Positions 18,430 to 26,270 of a stretch of 64,000 nucleotides of DNA are shown here, one piece after another. The translations under genes were made by a program, and so were the position numbers. Origin of the DNA: Prevotella sp. khp7 (GTDB lineage Bacteria; Bacteroidota; Bacteroidia; Bacteroidales; Bacteroidaceae). The notes beneath the pieces were generated by a model. The model was not told the origin of the DNA. It was given only the letters and a program-made list of their open reading frames with translations, and ran no database searches. The stretch spans positions 726,682-790,681 of the forward strand of contig NZ_FOIV01000001.1 in assembly GCF_900109055.1 (NCBI RefSeq), in the 5' to 3' direction. How positions within the stretch are numbered: the stretch's first letter is position 1; each line of letters opens with the position of its first letter.

Positions 18430-19407
18430 TTAGAGATTGATCGTTCCGGGCGTCGTACTTCCAGCGGTCCAGTCATTAATTGTCACTGATTCAAGTGTCA
18501 GTCCTGCCAGATTAAGCGTGAAATTGTAGGTATACTTGCTACCGGCTGCAAATGTCTGGTCTGCAGGAAGGTCAAAGGTATAGTCATGGCTGTTGTAGGT
18601 GATGGTGAATAGCGTGGTTCCAGTCGCCACCATCTGCGGCACGATGATACCTACATTGCTCAGATAGGCGCTACCAGAATCCAGCGTACCAAGTATGGCG
18701 ATATCGCCGACCGTACCACTTGCCGTGGCAGTAACCTCTCCTGTTGGGACACCGCCACCGTCAGCGCCGAAAGTAAGATTTGCCGTAGGAATGGTGTTGT
18801 TGATAGTCACGGCAGTCACGTTGGTAGAAATATCCGATGCTGTAATACCGTTGCCAGGCTGAAGCGTCACGATGATCTGCGACATGGCGTGGTTGAATGT
18901 CAGCCCGTGGGTACTGCCTTTTGCCTTATTGGTGAGCTTCGTGGCATACATCAGGTCGCTGCTGCGATAGTTGGCCACATTGGTCGTTGTCTGGTCGGCA
19001 TTCACCGTAAACGTCGCTGTAGGAGTAGGTGTACTTACGACTGTTGAGGGATAAAAGGCACAGATGTCGATGTTCTGCGTAGGATGGTAGTACATCGTAC
19101 CGCTAAGCTGGATACTTCCTGCCGTTGTTCCTGCCGTACTTGTGGTAGTGTAGGTGGCAGTAGTGTAGGTGGTTGTACCACCTGTAGGATAAGCCTCAAC
19201 CTCGATGCCAAGGCCGCTGATGAACTGGGTGTTCTGCAGATCGTCTGTTTCAGAAGCACGGGTAGCAGCCCTGTTGGTGAGGTCACTACCGAGACCTTCT
19301 ACTGAGAGGTGAACAAGCATAGGGTCATACTCATCGTTGATGCACGAAGATACAGAGATAGTTGCCGTAGCCAAGGCGGCTATCAGATAAAAATACTGCT
19401 TTTTCAT
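18430..19407 (-). CDS. Fimbrillin family lipoprotein (325 residues)
   Basis: Signal peptide with lipobox SVSSC (Cys22), then a fimbrillin/Mfa-like pattern: TQNIDICAFYPST, NYRSSDLMYA, HGLTFNHAMSQIIVTLQPG and, near the end, GSKYTYNFTLNLAGL. The mature protein is rich in Thr, Ser and Gly, as are the neighbours. It lies 96 bp after the 383-residue gene and 26 bp before the 336-residue gene, in the fimbrial operon. Short length and lack of a lectin-like domain suggest a pilus shaft or accessory subunit rather than a tip adhesin; that is inference. Confidence 0.75.
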   Translation of the reverse strand: MKKQYFYLIAALATATISVSSCINDEYDPMLVHLSVEGLGSDLTNRAATRASETDDLQNTQFISGLGIEVEAYPTGGTTTYTTATYTTTSTAGTTAGSIQLSGTMYYHPTQNIDICAFYPSTVVSTPTPTATFTVNADQTTTNVANYRSSDLMYATKLTNKAKGSTHGLTFNHAMSQIIVTLQPGNGITASDISTNVTAVTINNTIPTANLTFGADGGGVPTGEVTATASGTVGDIAILGTLDSGSAYLSNVGIIVPQMVATGTTLFTITYNSHDYTFDLPADQTFAAGSKYTYNFTLNLAGLTLESVTINDWTAGSTTPGTINL

Positions 19408-19503
19408 AATTGTAATGTTTTATAGATTGTTACTTAATATTACCTAATCACTTATTATTATTTGTTTTTAATTGGTTCTTTTTCCTTCAATTTGTGTTAT
19501 TTG

Positions 19504-20655
19504 TCAGAATTCCAAATCAATGTTGTCGTTAGTTCCTGTAGTCCAGTCGATGATGCTGACGGAAACCTCGATAGGCAGCAAGGTGTCACTGATCACCAGA
19601 TCGCCGCCCTGTCTACCCGGGCCTCCAGGCGTGGTGTCGACATCTGCATCGCTGGGGTCTTGAGGGTTCACTGGGTTCGGGTCAATCTTACCTGCACCAC
19701 CGCCGTTGGTAAAGAACGCCACGTTATAGATGTACTTATGTCCCGACTGCCAGACCTGATCGACAGGCAGGGCGGCAAAGCCATACTTAGTGGGGTCGGT
19801 GGGATAGATGCAGTTGCTCAGCTCGTCCTTGATACGACAGAGCACAGAGAGATAGGCGCCGTCGGCCGCAGAGCCACCCGTCCACGCCAGAAGCTCCTGG
19901 GGGATGAGCAGGAAATTATGATCGCCGAACATGATGCTCTGCTGTGTGGACGTCAGCGTGATGGGCGTAGTGCCCTTGATGATATAGTCCTCAGGTCCTG
20001 AGGCTGTACTCCACACAGGATCGGCATTCGCATCCGTCTGGAACGTCATGTCGGCCGTAGAGGGTATGCGGCTGATCTTCACACCCAGCACCTCGACGGT
20101 GTACTTGGTCGGATCGCCGTTCTTAGCCACCACCTCAATCTGCGACAGCGCATGACGGAAGCCCAGCACGGCTGCTCCTTTGGCACTGTTCTGGTTGGCA
20201 CGCACATAAGCCGTCACGATATCGGCCTGATTGATGGCGTTCGACGCAGGCTGATAGCCCGTGAGCTTCTGCTGGGAGTTATCCACAGTCACCTGCTCTT
20301 TCAGACTCGCCGGGGCATAGCCGAAGAACCTCAGAGGATAAGGAGGCCAGTACTTCGTAGAGGCCGTCTCCCAATCGCCACCCGACTGCTTCGTCACCTT
20401 CAGGTTCTGGAAGTAAGGGTTAGCATCACCCAAGGACGTCACCAGAAACTCGGTGAACGTGGCACCAGTGTAAGAGGCACGCGTAGATGGTTCACACACG
20501 TCGGTACTGAAGCGTATCTCCTTAGGGGCAGCGGTGTCGCCATCACTACCGTCAAAGATACATCCCGACATTAATAAGGGGATGGCTGCAAGCAGCCACG
20601 AAAAGCGTTTAGTCTTAGTCTTTACTCTTTTCTTTTTCTCAACTCTTTTAATCAT
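19504..20655 (-). CDS. Fimbrillin-like lipoprotein, first in the operon (383 residues)
   Basis: The basic N-terminus (KKKRVKTKTKR) is followed by a hydrophobic stretch and the lipobox LMSGC (Cys32). Features of the Mfa-like family: EFLVTSLG, YFQNLKVTKQSGGDW, KYWPPYPLRFFGYAP, GFRHALSQIEVVAKNG and, late, KYIYNVAFFTNGG. A Pro/Gly/Asp-rich segment near residues 305-355 separates the last strand (IEVSVSIIDW). The start overlaps the end of the DUF3868-like gene by 8 bp, so translation is probably coupled. Position next to the outer-membrane genes suggests an anchor or assembly subunit; unproven. Confidence 0.75.
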   Translation of the reverse strand: MIKRVEKKKRVKTKTKRFSWLLAAIPLLMSGCIFDGSDGDTAAPKEIRFSTDVCEPSTRASYTGATFTEFLVTSLGDANPYFQNLKVTKQSGGDWETASTKYWPPYPLRFFGYAPASLKEQVTVDNSQQKLTGYQPASNAINQADIVTAYVRANQNSAKGAAVLGFRHALSQIEVVAKNGDPTKYTVEVLGVKISRIPSTADMTFQTDANADPVWSTASGPEDYIIKGTTPITLTSTQQSIMFGDHNFLLIPQELLAWTGGSAADGAYLSVLCRIKDELSNCIYPTDPTKYGFAALPVDQVWQSGHKYIYNVAFFTNGGGAGKIDPNPVNPQDPSDADVDTTPGGPGRQGGDLVISDTLLPIEVSVSIIDWTTGTNDNIDLEF

Positions 20656-21643
20656 TATTATTCCAATTATAGGTCTCAGCTTTCAGTGCGCGCAGGGCCG
20701 TAGTGGCCTCCTGTACACCCTGGGCTTCCGCCAGACGGAGATGTACCTCGGCACGGGTGGCATCACCCTTGAGGAGGAACATAACGCCCAGGTGAAGATC
20801 GGCACGACTGTCCTGCCGCCATGGATGGAGGTAGGCAGCCGCACGTTCTACATCTCCCCTGAGAAGCGCCACACCGGCCGCATTGATGGCGGCCTCGGCA
20901 TTGTCAGGGAACAATCGGGCGGCAAGGTCTATGATATCGGAATATTCAGTTGATCCTGGTTTGTGGTTGGCAGCGGTAGCATAGAGCCCCTGAAGCGACA
21001 CCTGCGAACCGTCGGCAGCGACGGGGCGCGAGGCTATCAGTACATCGTAGTCGATGCGCTGCACCTGCGGGAACACTTCCTGCTGCAACTGACGGTAGGT
21101 CTCGCCTCCGGCCAGCATCTTGAGCTGCTGCTCGCGGCCCTTCTGCACGTCTATATGCTCCATGATGTCGAGAGCAGCGGCCTGCAGGGGCAGGTTCTGC
21201 AGCTGGCGGGTCAGACGGATGATGCCCTCCCAGTCTTCCGGGATCCAGGCCACCGTCACTTTTCCTGCTGCGAGTCGGTTGGTGAGTACACTCTTCAGCT
21301 CTTGCATCTTCAGACTACCACGCATCTCACTGCGACGGGCATTGCCAGAAGGCGCACCATAGCAGATGAGCTCTACGCTCGAAAGCATCTTATCGGGAGA
21401 CAGCGTACCAATATGCTGACGAATCTCGTCGGCCAGGGCCTCGCCCAAGCGCTGCTTACTGAGATTGCCAAGCTTACGGCTGTCGGCCAGAGGCAATGAA
21501 CCGCTAACGGTCTGAGAACTGGCCTGTGCCGATGGCGGCACGATACGAATCCACGATGCATCGGCACGGTCGAAACGACTAGCCGACTGAGCTGCTGCTC
21601 CCAGCGATACTAATAGTCCAAAGAGAAGAAAGAATCTTTTCAT
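20648..21643 (-). CDS. DUF3868/OmpA-like fimbrial-locus protein with TPR-like tail
   Basis: The 331-residue exported protein has a signal peptide (FFLLFGLLVSLGAAAQ). Residues about 85-160 form an OmpA-like segment (SVELICYGAPSGNARRSEMR, then VAWIPEDWEGI), and the C-terminal 120 residues are helical repeats (AARLFPDNAEAAINAAGVAL). This order is what I associate with DUF3868 proteins of Bacteroidales fimbrial loci. It stands between the DUF3575-type barrel gene (38 bp upstream) and the first fimbrillin gene (8-bp overlap). The OmpA-like part may bind peptidoglycan; not shown. Confidence 0.7.
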   Translation of the reverse strand: MKRFFLLFGLLVSLGAAAQSASRFDRADASWIRIVPPSAQASSQTVSGSLPLADSRKLGNLSKQRLGEALADEIRQHIGTLSPDKMLSSVELICYGAPSGNARRSEMRGSLKMQELKSVLTNRLAAGKVTVAWIPEDWEGIIRLTRQLQNLPLQAAALDIMEHIDVQKGREQQLKMLAGGETYRQLQQEVFPQVQRIDYDVLIASRPVAADGSQVSLQGLYATAANHKPGSTEYSDIIDLAARLFPDNAEAAINAAGVALLRGDVERAAAYLHPWRQDSRADLHLGVMFLLKGDATRAEVHLRLAEAQGVQEATTALRALKAETYNWNNND

Positions 21644-21681
21644 CTTAAGTTTTTATTTATTCGGTCATTTATGTTTCTTGT

Positions 21682-22236
21682 TTAATAGATCACATACACC
21701 AGACTGATGCCTGTGCCTATGGGCAGTACAATGCCCCTTTCGAAATGTCCCTCGTACTCGCCGACATTAAAGCGGTCGTAGCTGGTCAGCAGCACGTCTG
21801 CACCCAGCGAGAACTCAAGGTTCCAGTGCGTAGAGAGCATCTTGTGATAGCCCACGGAGAGACCTGTTCCCATCATATAGCCTTGACGGTGCTTGTCGCC
21901 AAGCCCTCCTATCCGGACGTTATTTATGTTGAAGCCTCCACCGATGACGTTGATACCCATGAACCATCCCATGAAGGGAGCCTCTCGCCACAGGCGCAAC
22001 TCAGGTTGTACGCTCCAGTTCTTCCATTTCTTGTCACCAGAGTTGAAACGGTTGTAGGTCCCCATCAGCGAAATACTGTGTCGATCGCTAAGAGCGTACT
22101 CTGCACCCAGTGAGGGAATTAACATGGCATCATATGCCAGATTGGTACGTATCGTCCAACTCTGTCCTAATACTTTCTGGTTAGCCCCTGCTAACAGCAT
22201 CAAAAGGAAAACGAATACAAACTTCTTGATATTCAT
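21682..22236 (-). CDS. DUF3575-type outer-membrane protein of the fimbrial locus
   Basis: The 184-residue product has a signal peptide (about 1-25, ending VLGQ) followed by alternating amphipathic strands: TNLAYDAMLIPSLGAEYALS, VQPELRLW, NVIGGGFNI, GTGLSVGYHKML and a C-terminal GTGISLVYVIY. This is an eight-stranded barrel look and the pattern of DUF3575, which usually heads Bacteroidales fimbrillin operons. It is the first gene of the operon, with the promoter at 22290-22319. Confidence 0.75.
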   Translation of the reverse strand: MNIKKFVFVFLLMLLAGANQKVLGQSWTIRTNLAYDAMLIPSLGAEYALSDRHSISLMGTYNRFNSGDKKWKNWSVQPELRLWREAPFMGWFMGINVIGGGFNINNVRIGGLGDKHRQGYMMGTGLSVGYHKMLSTHWNLEFSLGADVLLTSYDRFNVGEYEGHFERGIVLPIGTGISLVYVIY

Positions 22237-22289
22237 CTTAAATTGTTTTTAGGTTCCTCCGTTAATAGAGTCTCGTATATTTCTTATCG

Positions 22290-22319
22290 CAAAGGTAGAT
22301 TTTATTCTCATATATGCAA
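22290..22319 (-). promoter_or_regulatory. Promoter of the fimbrial operon
   Basis: On the minus strand, TTG (complement of 22317-22319, in TTTGC), a 19-nt spacer and TACCTTTG (complement of 22290-22297). It lies about 55 nt upstream of the first ATG and drives transcription towards 9693. Confidence 0.65.
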
Positions 22320-22435
22320 AATAAAATTAACACGATTAACAATTATTTATCAAAATACTATCATATTTAACACAAATTATACAAACGCCGAAACAAAACG
22401 CACGTAGAAAATATCACGTCCCCATGATAAGAGCT

Positions 22436-22495
22436 ACCCCCCCTCTATACATGCCCTCCCCTCTGTAAAGAGGGAGGGCTATAGTATGAGGGGGT
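22436..22495. repeat. Long GC-rich imperfect hairpin, 60 bp
   Basis: The inner stem pairs GCCCTCCCCTCT (22453-22464) with AGAGGGAGGGC (22469-22479) around GTAA; the outer stem pairs ACCCCC...TCTATAC with GTATGAGGGGGT. Only one-base bulges break it. There is no T-tract after it. It may be a dispersed palindromic (REP-like) element. The A/T-rich stretch 22320-22435 shows nothing else. Confidence 0.6.
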
Positions 22496-22539
22496 GCTCT
22501 GTACGGGGGGACGTCATAACGGAAAAGGAATACCTCCTA

Positions 22540-22720
22540 AGGTCTACGGAGACAGTCTCCACGGAGCACGGAGATAATCTCCACGGGTGACGGAGATAAT
22601 CCCCATGGGGGTATAGATGACGTCTCCATAGGGGTACAGATGACGTTTCCATGGGGCGTAGAGACTATCTGAACAACTCACAGGAGATATCCCGACGACC
22701 CACAGATGACGTTTCTTTGG
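22540..22720. repeat. Eight-unit degenerate tandem array with 22-23 bp period
   Basis: Cores begin at 22549, 22571, 22593, 22616, 22639, 22661, 22683 and 22705. Typical cores are GGAGACAGTCTCC, GGAGATAATCTCC and AGATGACGTCTCC followed by A-GGGG. Several cores are dyad-symmetric. The period is not a multiple of three and no gene covers it. It lies between the fimbrial promoter and the end of the kinase/nucleotidyltransferase gene. Confidence 0.6.
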
Positions 22721-22732
22721 CTGGAAGGGGTG

Positions 22733-24664
22733 TTATTTGCCGAAAGACTCGACGGCAGTAACGAGAGCGGCAGGATTGCCCATGTCGTACATACGGCCCT
22801 TGAGACAGACACCGACCATGCCGCTGCGCTGACGGACGGCTTCAAGGGCTGAGGTAAGCTCAATCTCTGAGACATGGTCGCCGTCGATCTCACGCTGAAT
22901 GATGTCTTCATGCAACTGCGAGAACACCTCTGGCGTGAGGATGTACTGACCAAAGACACTGTAATACTCTTTCTCACCATTCTGATTGCGCACAGCCAGG
23001 AAATCCTCGGCATAGCTGGCCTTGGGTTTCTCCATGATGGTGTCGACATGAAGCACACGGTGATCCTTGTCTTCCCACACGCCATGAAGGATGCCATAGC
23101 GGCTGACCTCGGCCAGAGGGATGGGATGGATGCTGACCATGAGCGAGTTGTGGCGCTCGTACTCCTCAACCATCTGCAGGGCACAGGGCTTGTGGCTGTC
23201 GCTGCGGTAGAGGGTGTCGCCAAGGAGCAGCATGACGGGCTCGTTGCCGGCGAACTGGGCCGCCTGATAGACGGCATGGCCGAAGCCGCGCTTCTCGCGC
23301 TGATAGACGTAATGCAGGCGCTTGCCGATGTCGAGGATGTGGTTCTCATAGTCCTGTGCCTCAGGAGGGAGCTTGCGCAGATGTTCCTCGGAGAGAGGGC
23401 GCTCGAAGAAGTCGGCATACTGCTGGCGTTCCTCTTCAGAGCCGAGCACCAGACAGATATCCTCGATGCCGCTCTGGATGAGTTCCTCGAGCAGGATGAG
23501 GATGACGGGGCGCACCATACCGTCGGGACAGGGTATGGGGAAGAAGTCTTTCTTGAGGGCACGGGTGGCAGGATAGAGACGGGTGCCGAAGCCTGCCACG
23601 GGGATAATGGCCTTACGGACGGTATGGACGGGCTTGAGGGTGAGCGTATAGGCTTTCAAGCCCTGACCGTTAAGGTAGTCGACCAGCTGCTGCTGAGCCT
23701 CCTCGCTCCTGGCCAGGAACTGCACGGAGCCGTCGCCATGGGAGCCGACACCTTTGCCGCCCCACACCATGGGCTGGATGACGGGATCGTTCAGAACAGC
23801 ATGAAGCTTGGGTGAATACAAGGCGGGCGACATGGGGGCCACCTGAGCATCGAAAAGGGCTTCAGCCTCGGTCATCAGCTTACCGAGAGCCTCGGCATCG
23901 CCCTCTGCCATATAACGGATGGCGCGGTCGACAATGTCAAGGTTTTTCTGACCTAACGCTTCATGTTCAAGCCGCTCGGCTTCGTTTGTAGGGAACGGAT
24001 AGGCCTTGTTCAGGTCGGAGAGTATCTTGATGGTATTCTTCTCTGCACAGAGGTCGGCAAAGACCCAATACAGATGCTTTTTCACATTCAGCGAACGCAC
24101 CTCGATCTCATCACCGTCGAAAGTCATCAGGTTGGGCTTCACACCAAAGGCACAGGCCTGGTCGAGACGGCCGCAACGGCTACTGGTGCGCAGCTCGCCG
24201 AGATAGGCGATGTTCATCTCGCCTAAGGTGTTGAGATTCAGATTATAGAGCGAGTTGAACGCACGGGCCACGAGCACACAGATGGCTGCCGACGACGACA
24301 AACCGCTCTTCATGGGGAGCGTCATCGACGTGATGCGGATACGCACGCCACCCACCTTGTACCACTCTAACATATAGGAGGCCACACCGGCACAGTAGCA
24401 GAAGAAATCGCCCGACTTGGCGATACGCTTCAGCTCGGTCTCGTCCATACGGCACGAGAAATCCTTCCATACGTCGCTAATCTCCTCGGCGTCGCTATAC
24501 AGTTCAAATTTTCCTGATTTTTCGACCTCGGCATAGATTCCCTGCTCGATTCCGGTCACGATGGCAGCGCCGGGTTTGATGTCGGCGTTCATCGTACGAT
24601 AGTGTCCAGCCCAGTCTGTATGTTCTCCAAATAGGCACAAGCGCCCTGGCACGAATAATTTCAT
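22733..24664 (-). CDS. Bifunctional GHMP sugar kinase / sugar-phosphate nucleotidyltransferase
   Basis: The 643 residues hold two enzymes. Residues about 1-345 are a GHMP kinase: GRLCLFGEHTDWAG resembles the galactokinase signature, PMKSGLSSSAAICVL is the phosphate-binding motif and GGKGVGSHGDGSVQF is motif 3. Residues about 350-643 are a GalU-like nucleotidyltransferase: IIPVAGFGTRLYPATRALKK, then LLGDTLY and EKPKASYAEDF. Such a fusion would phosphorylate a free sugar at C1 and then make the NDP-sugar, as Fkp does for fucose, though Fkp has the opposite domain order. The substrate is not known. It is a single gene, starting next to a divergent sigma-factor gene. Confidence 0.85.
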   Translation of the reverse strand: MKLFVPGRLCLFGEHTDWAGHYRTMNADIKPGAAIVTGIEQGIYAEVEKSGKFELYSDAEEISDVWKDFSCRMDETELKRIAKSGDFFCYCAGVASYMLEWYKVGGVRIRITSMTLPMKSGLSSSAAICVLVARAFNSLYNLNLNTLGEMNIAYLGELRTSSRCGRLDQACAFGVKPNLMTFDGDEIEVRSLNVKKHLYWVFADLCAEKNTIKILSDLNKAYPFPTNEAERLEHEALGQKNLDIVDRAIRYMAEGDAEALGKLMTEAEALFDAQVAPMSPALYSPKLHAVLNDPVIQPMVWGGKGVGSHGDGSVQFLARSEEAQQQLVDYLNGQGLKAYTLTLKPVHTVRKAIIPVAGFGTRLYPATRALKKDFFPIPCPDGMVRPVILILLEELIQSGIEDICLVLGSEEERQQYADFFERPLSEEHLRKLPPEAQDYENHILDIGKRLHYVYQREKRGFGHAVYQAAQFAGNEPVMLLLGDTLYRSDSHKPCALQMVEEYERHNSLMVSIHPIPLAEVSRYGILHGVWEDKDHRVLHVDTIMEKPKASYAEDFLAVRNQNGEKEYYSVFGQYILTPEVFSQLHEDIIQREIDGDHVSEIELTSALEAVRQRSGMVGVCLKGRMYDMGNPAALVTAVESFGK

Positions 24665-24745
24665 CTCTCTCGTTGTTTTAGATTGCTATTTTTGATGCAA
24701 AGGTAAGAAAAAAGCCACAGATGATGCAGATTTTTGAAGATTTTT

Positions 24746-24776
24746 TTGGATGTTACGACAAAAATAGCTACTTTTG
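24746..24776 (+). promoter_or_regulatory. Promoter of the sigma-factor gene
   Basis: TTG at 24746-24748, a 20-nt spacer and TACTTTTG at 24769-24776. The transcript would have a leader of about 65 nt. On the other strand CAAAGGTA at 24698-24705 is a -7 box for the kinase/nucleotidyltransferase gene. Confidence 0.6.
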
Positions 24777-24850
24777 CCCCAGATTAATAACCCTTTAAAC
24801 AGATTATCGCCTATCGAAACAGACTTTACCCCATTCAAATTTTGAGGAGT

Positions 24851-25447
24851 ATGAGTACATTAGAAAGTATGTCCGACGAACAGTTGGCATTAGCTTACAT
24901 CGATGGCAATAATCGTGCATTTGACGAGTTACTTTCAAGAAACCAGGAGAAGATCTTCACCTATATCATGTATGTGGTAAAGGATGAGGACCTGGCCAAC
25001 GACTTGTTTCAGGAGACGTTCCTGAAGGTCATCACCAAACTGCAGAACCACCAGTATTCGGATACGGGTAAGTTTGTGTGGTGGATCACACGCATAGCCC
25101 ACAACGTGATTATCGACCACTACCGCGCCCAGAAGAGCAGCAAGATTGTGGAGGCACCGAAGGAGAACGACCTGAGCAACCTGCGCAGCGCGTCGGTGAT
25201 GGGCGACAACCGCGAGAACCAGATGAACAACGAGGAGGTGCTGAACGACGTGAAACGACTGATGGAGGCACTGCCCGAGGTGCAGCGCGACGTGGTGTAT
25301 ATGCGATACTTCCAGGAGCTGTCGTTCAAGGAGATTGCCAAACTGACGAACGTGAGCATCAACACGTCACTGGGGCGCATGCGCTACGCCCTGATTAACC
25401 TGCGCAAGCTGACCCAGCAGCACAACGTCAACCTCGTCCTGGAATAG
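24851..25447 (+). CDS. RNA polymerase sigma factor, ECF/sigma-70 family
   Basis: Directs RNA polymerase to a promoter set. The 198 residues contain region 2 (LLSRNQEKIFTYIMYV and DLFQETFLKVITKL, about 25-90) and region 4 (ALPEVQRDVVYMRYFQELSF, then KEIAKLTNVS and LGRMRYAL, about 140-190) with a charged linker between. I chose the ATG at 24851 because GAGGAG stands 6-7 bases before it; an in-frame TTG at 24842 is less likely. No anti-sigma gene is adjacent, so regulation is not of the usual paired type. Target promoters are unknown. Confidence 0.9.
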   Translation: MSTLESMSDEQLALAYIDGNNRAFDELLSRNQEKIFTYIMYVVKDEDLANDLFQETFLKVITKLQNHQYSDTGKFVWWITRIAHNVIIDHYRAQKSSKIVEAPKENDLSNLRSASVMGDNRENQMNNEEVLNDVKRLMEALPEVQRDVVYMRYFQELSFKEIAKLTNVSINTSLGRMRYALINLRKLTQQHNVNLVLE

Positions 25448-25448
25448 T

Positions 25449-26096
25449 TTACAGGCTGCGGAGGGAATGGATGACCTGCTCGGGATCGGGAGCACTGAAG
25501 ACATAGGAACCGCTGACAAGGACGTCGACACCTGCTGCCACCAGACGGGGAGCCGTCTCTCCCTGTACGCCGCCGTCGACTTCAATCAGAGTCTTACAGC
25601 CCTTCGTCTCAATCAGCTGGCGCAGACGCTTCACCTTGTCGATGGTGTTCTCGATGAACTTCTGTCCGCCGAAACCGGGATTGACACTCATCAGCAGCAC
25701 CATATCCACATCGCCAATAATATCTTCGAGCACGCTTACCGGTGTTGACGGGTTGAGCGTGACACCTGCCTTCATACCTGCATTGTGGATCTCCTGAATG
25801 GTGCGATGCAGATGTACGCAAGCCTCATAGTGCACGTTCATCATCATGGCACCCAGCTTAGCCGTCTGCTGGATATAACGCTCAGGGCGCTCAATCATAT
25901 AATGAACGTCGAGCGGTTTCTTACAGGCCTTGGCTACAGCCTCGAGCACAGGGAAGCCAAACGAGATGTTGGGAACGAACGAGCCGTCCATCACGTCGAG
26001 ATGAAGCCAATCGGCCTCACTACGATTAATCATGTCGATGTCGCGGTCGAGATGCAGAAAGTCGGCAGCGAGTAAAGAAGGTGATACTAATGCCAT
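25449..26096 (-). CDS. rpe: Ribulose-phosphate 3-epimerase
   Basis: Interconverts ribulose-5-phosphate and xylulose-5-phosphate in the pentose phosphate pathway. The 215-residue product starts MALVSPSLLAADFLHL and has LHLDVMDGSFVPNISFG with the catalytic aspartate and metal ligands, VHYMIERPE, LLMSVNPGFGGQKF and IEVDGGVQ. The frame is open 45 codons further upstream, but those residues are not part of the family and overlap a small gene in another frame. It ends 1 bp from the convergent sigma-factor gene. Confidence 0.96.
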   Translation of the reverse strand: MALVSPSLLAADFLHLDRDIDMINRSEADWLHLDVMDGSFVPNISFGFPVLEAVAKACKKPLDVHYMIERPERYIQQTAKLGAMMMNVHYEACVHLHRTIQEIHNAGMKAGVTLNPSTPVSVLEDIIGDVDMVLLMSVNPGFGGQKFIENTIDKVKRLRQLIETKGCKTLIEVDGGVQGETAPRLVAAGVDVLVSGSYVFSAPDPEQVIHSLRSL

Positions 26097-26107
26097 AAAC
26101 TTTTTTC

Positions 26108-26221
26108 TTAGTTCAGGCTCGAGGCCTGGTTGATGTTTGTACGATAGGTGTAGGCTATCTGACGAATGATGTCTAGCGTCTGCGCTCTCGGCTTGAACTT
26201 CTCTGGAGTAGAATACTTCAT
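26108..26221 (-). CDS. Very small protein (37 residues), unknown
   Basis: An open frame reads MKYSTPEKFKPRAQTLDIIR, then QIAYTYRTNINQASSLN and a TAA stop. It lies in the spacer between fmt and rpe, on the same strand, 11 bp before the rpe start. The composition (short basic N-terminus, one amphipathic helix) looks like a real small protein, and I have an impression of similar short proteins in other Bacteroidales, but I cannot verify it. It occupies most of an otherwise unexplained spacer. Confidence 0.5.
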   Translation of the reverse strand: MKYSTPEKFKPRAQTLDIIRQIAYTYRTNINQASSLN

Positions 26222-26270
26222 AGGCAATCACTTTTAGAATGAGTTCTTACCTAAGAAACGCAGCCACACC

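Noticed and set aside
22540..22720. A CRISPR array
   Set aside because: The units are contiguous and degenerate, without unique spacers, and no cas genes are present.
26097..26231. A 45-residue N-terminal extension of rpe
   Set aside because: The extension is not part of the epimerase family, and MALVSPSLLAADF is the normal start.
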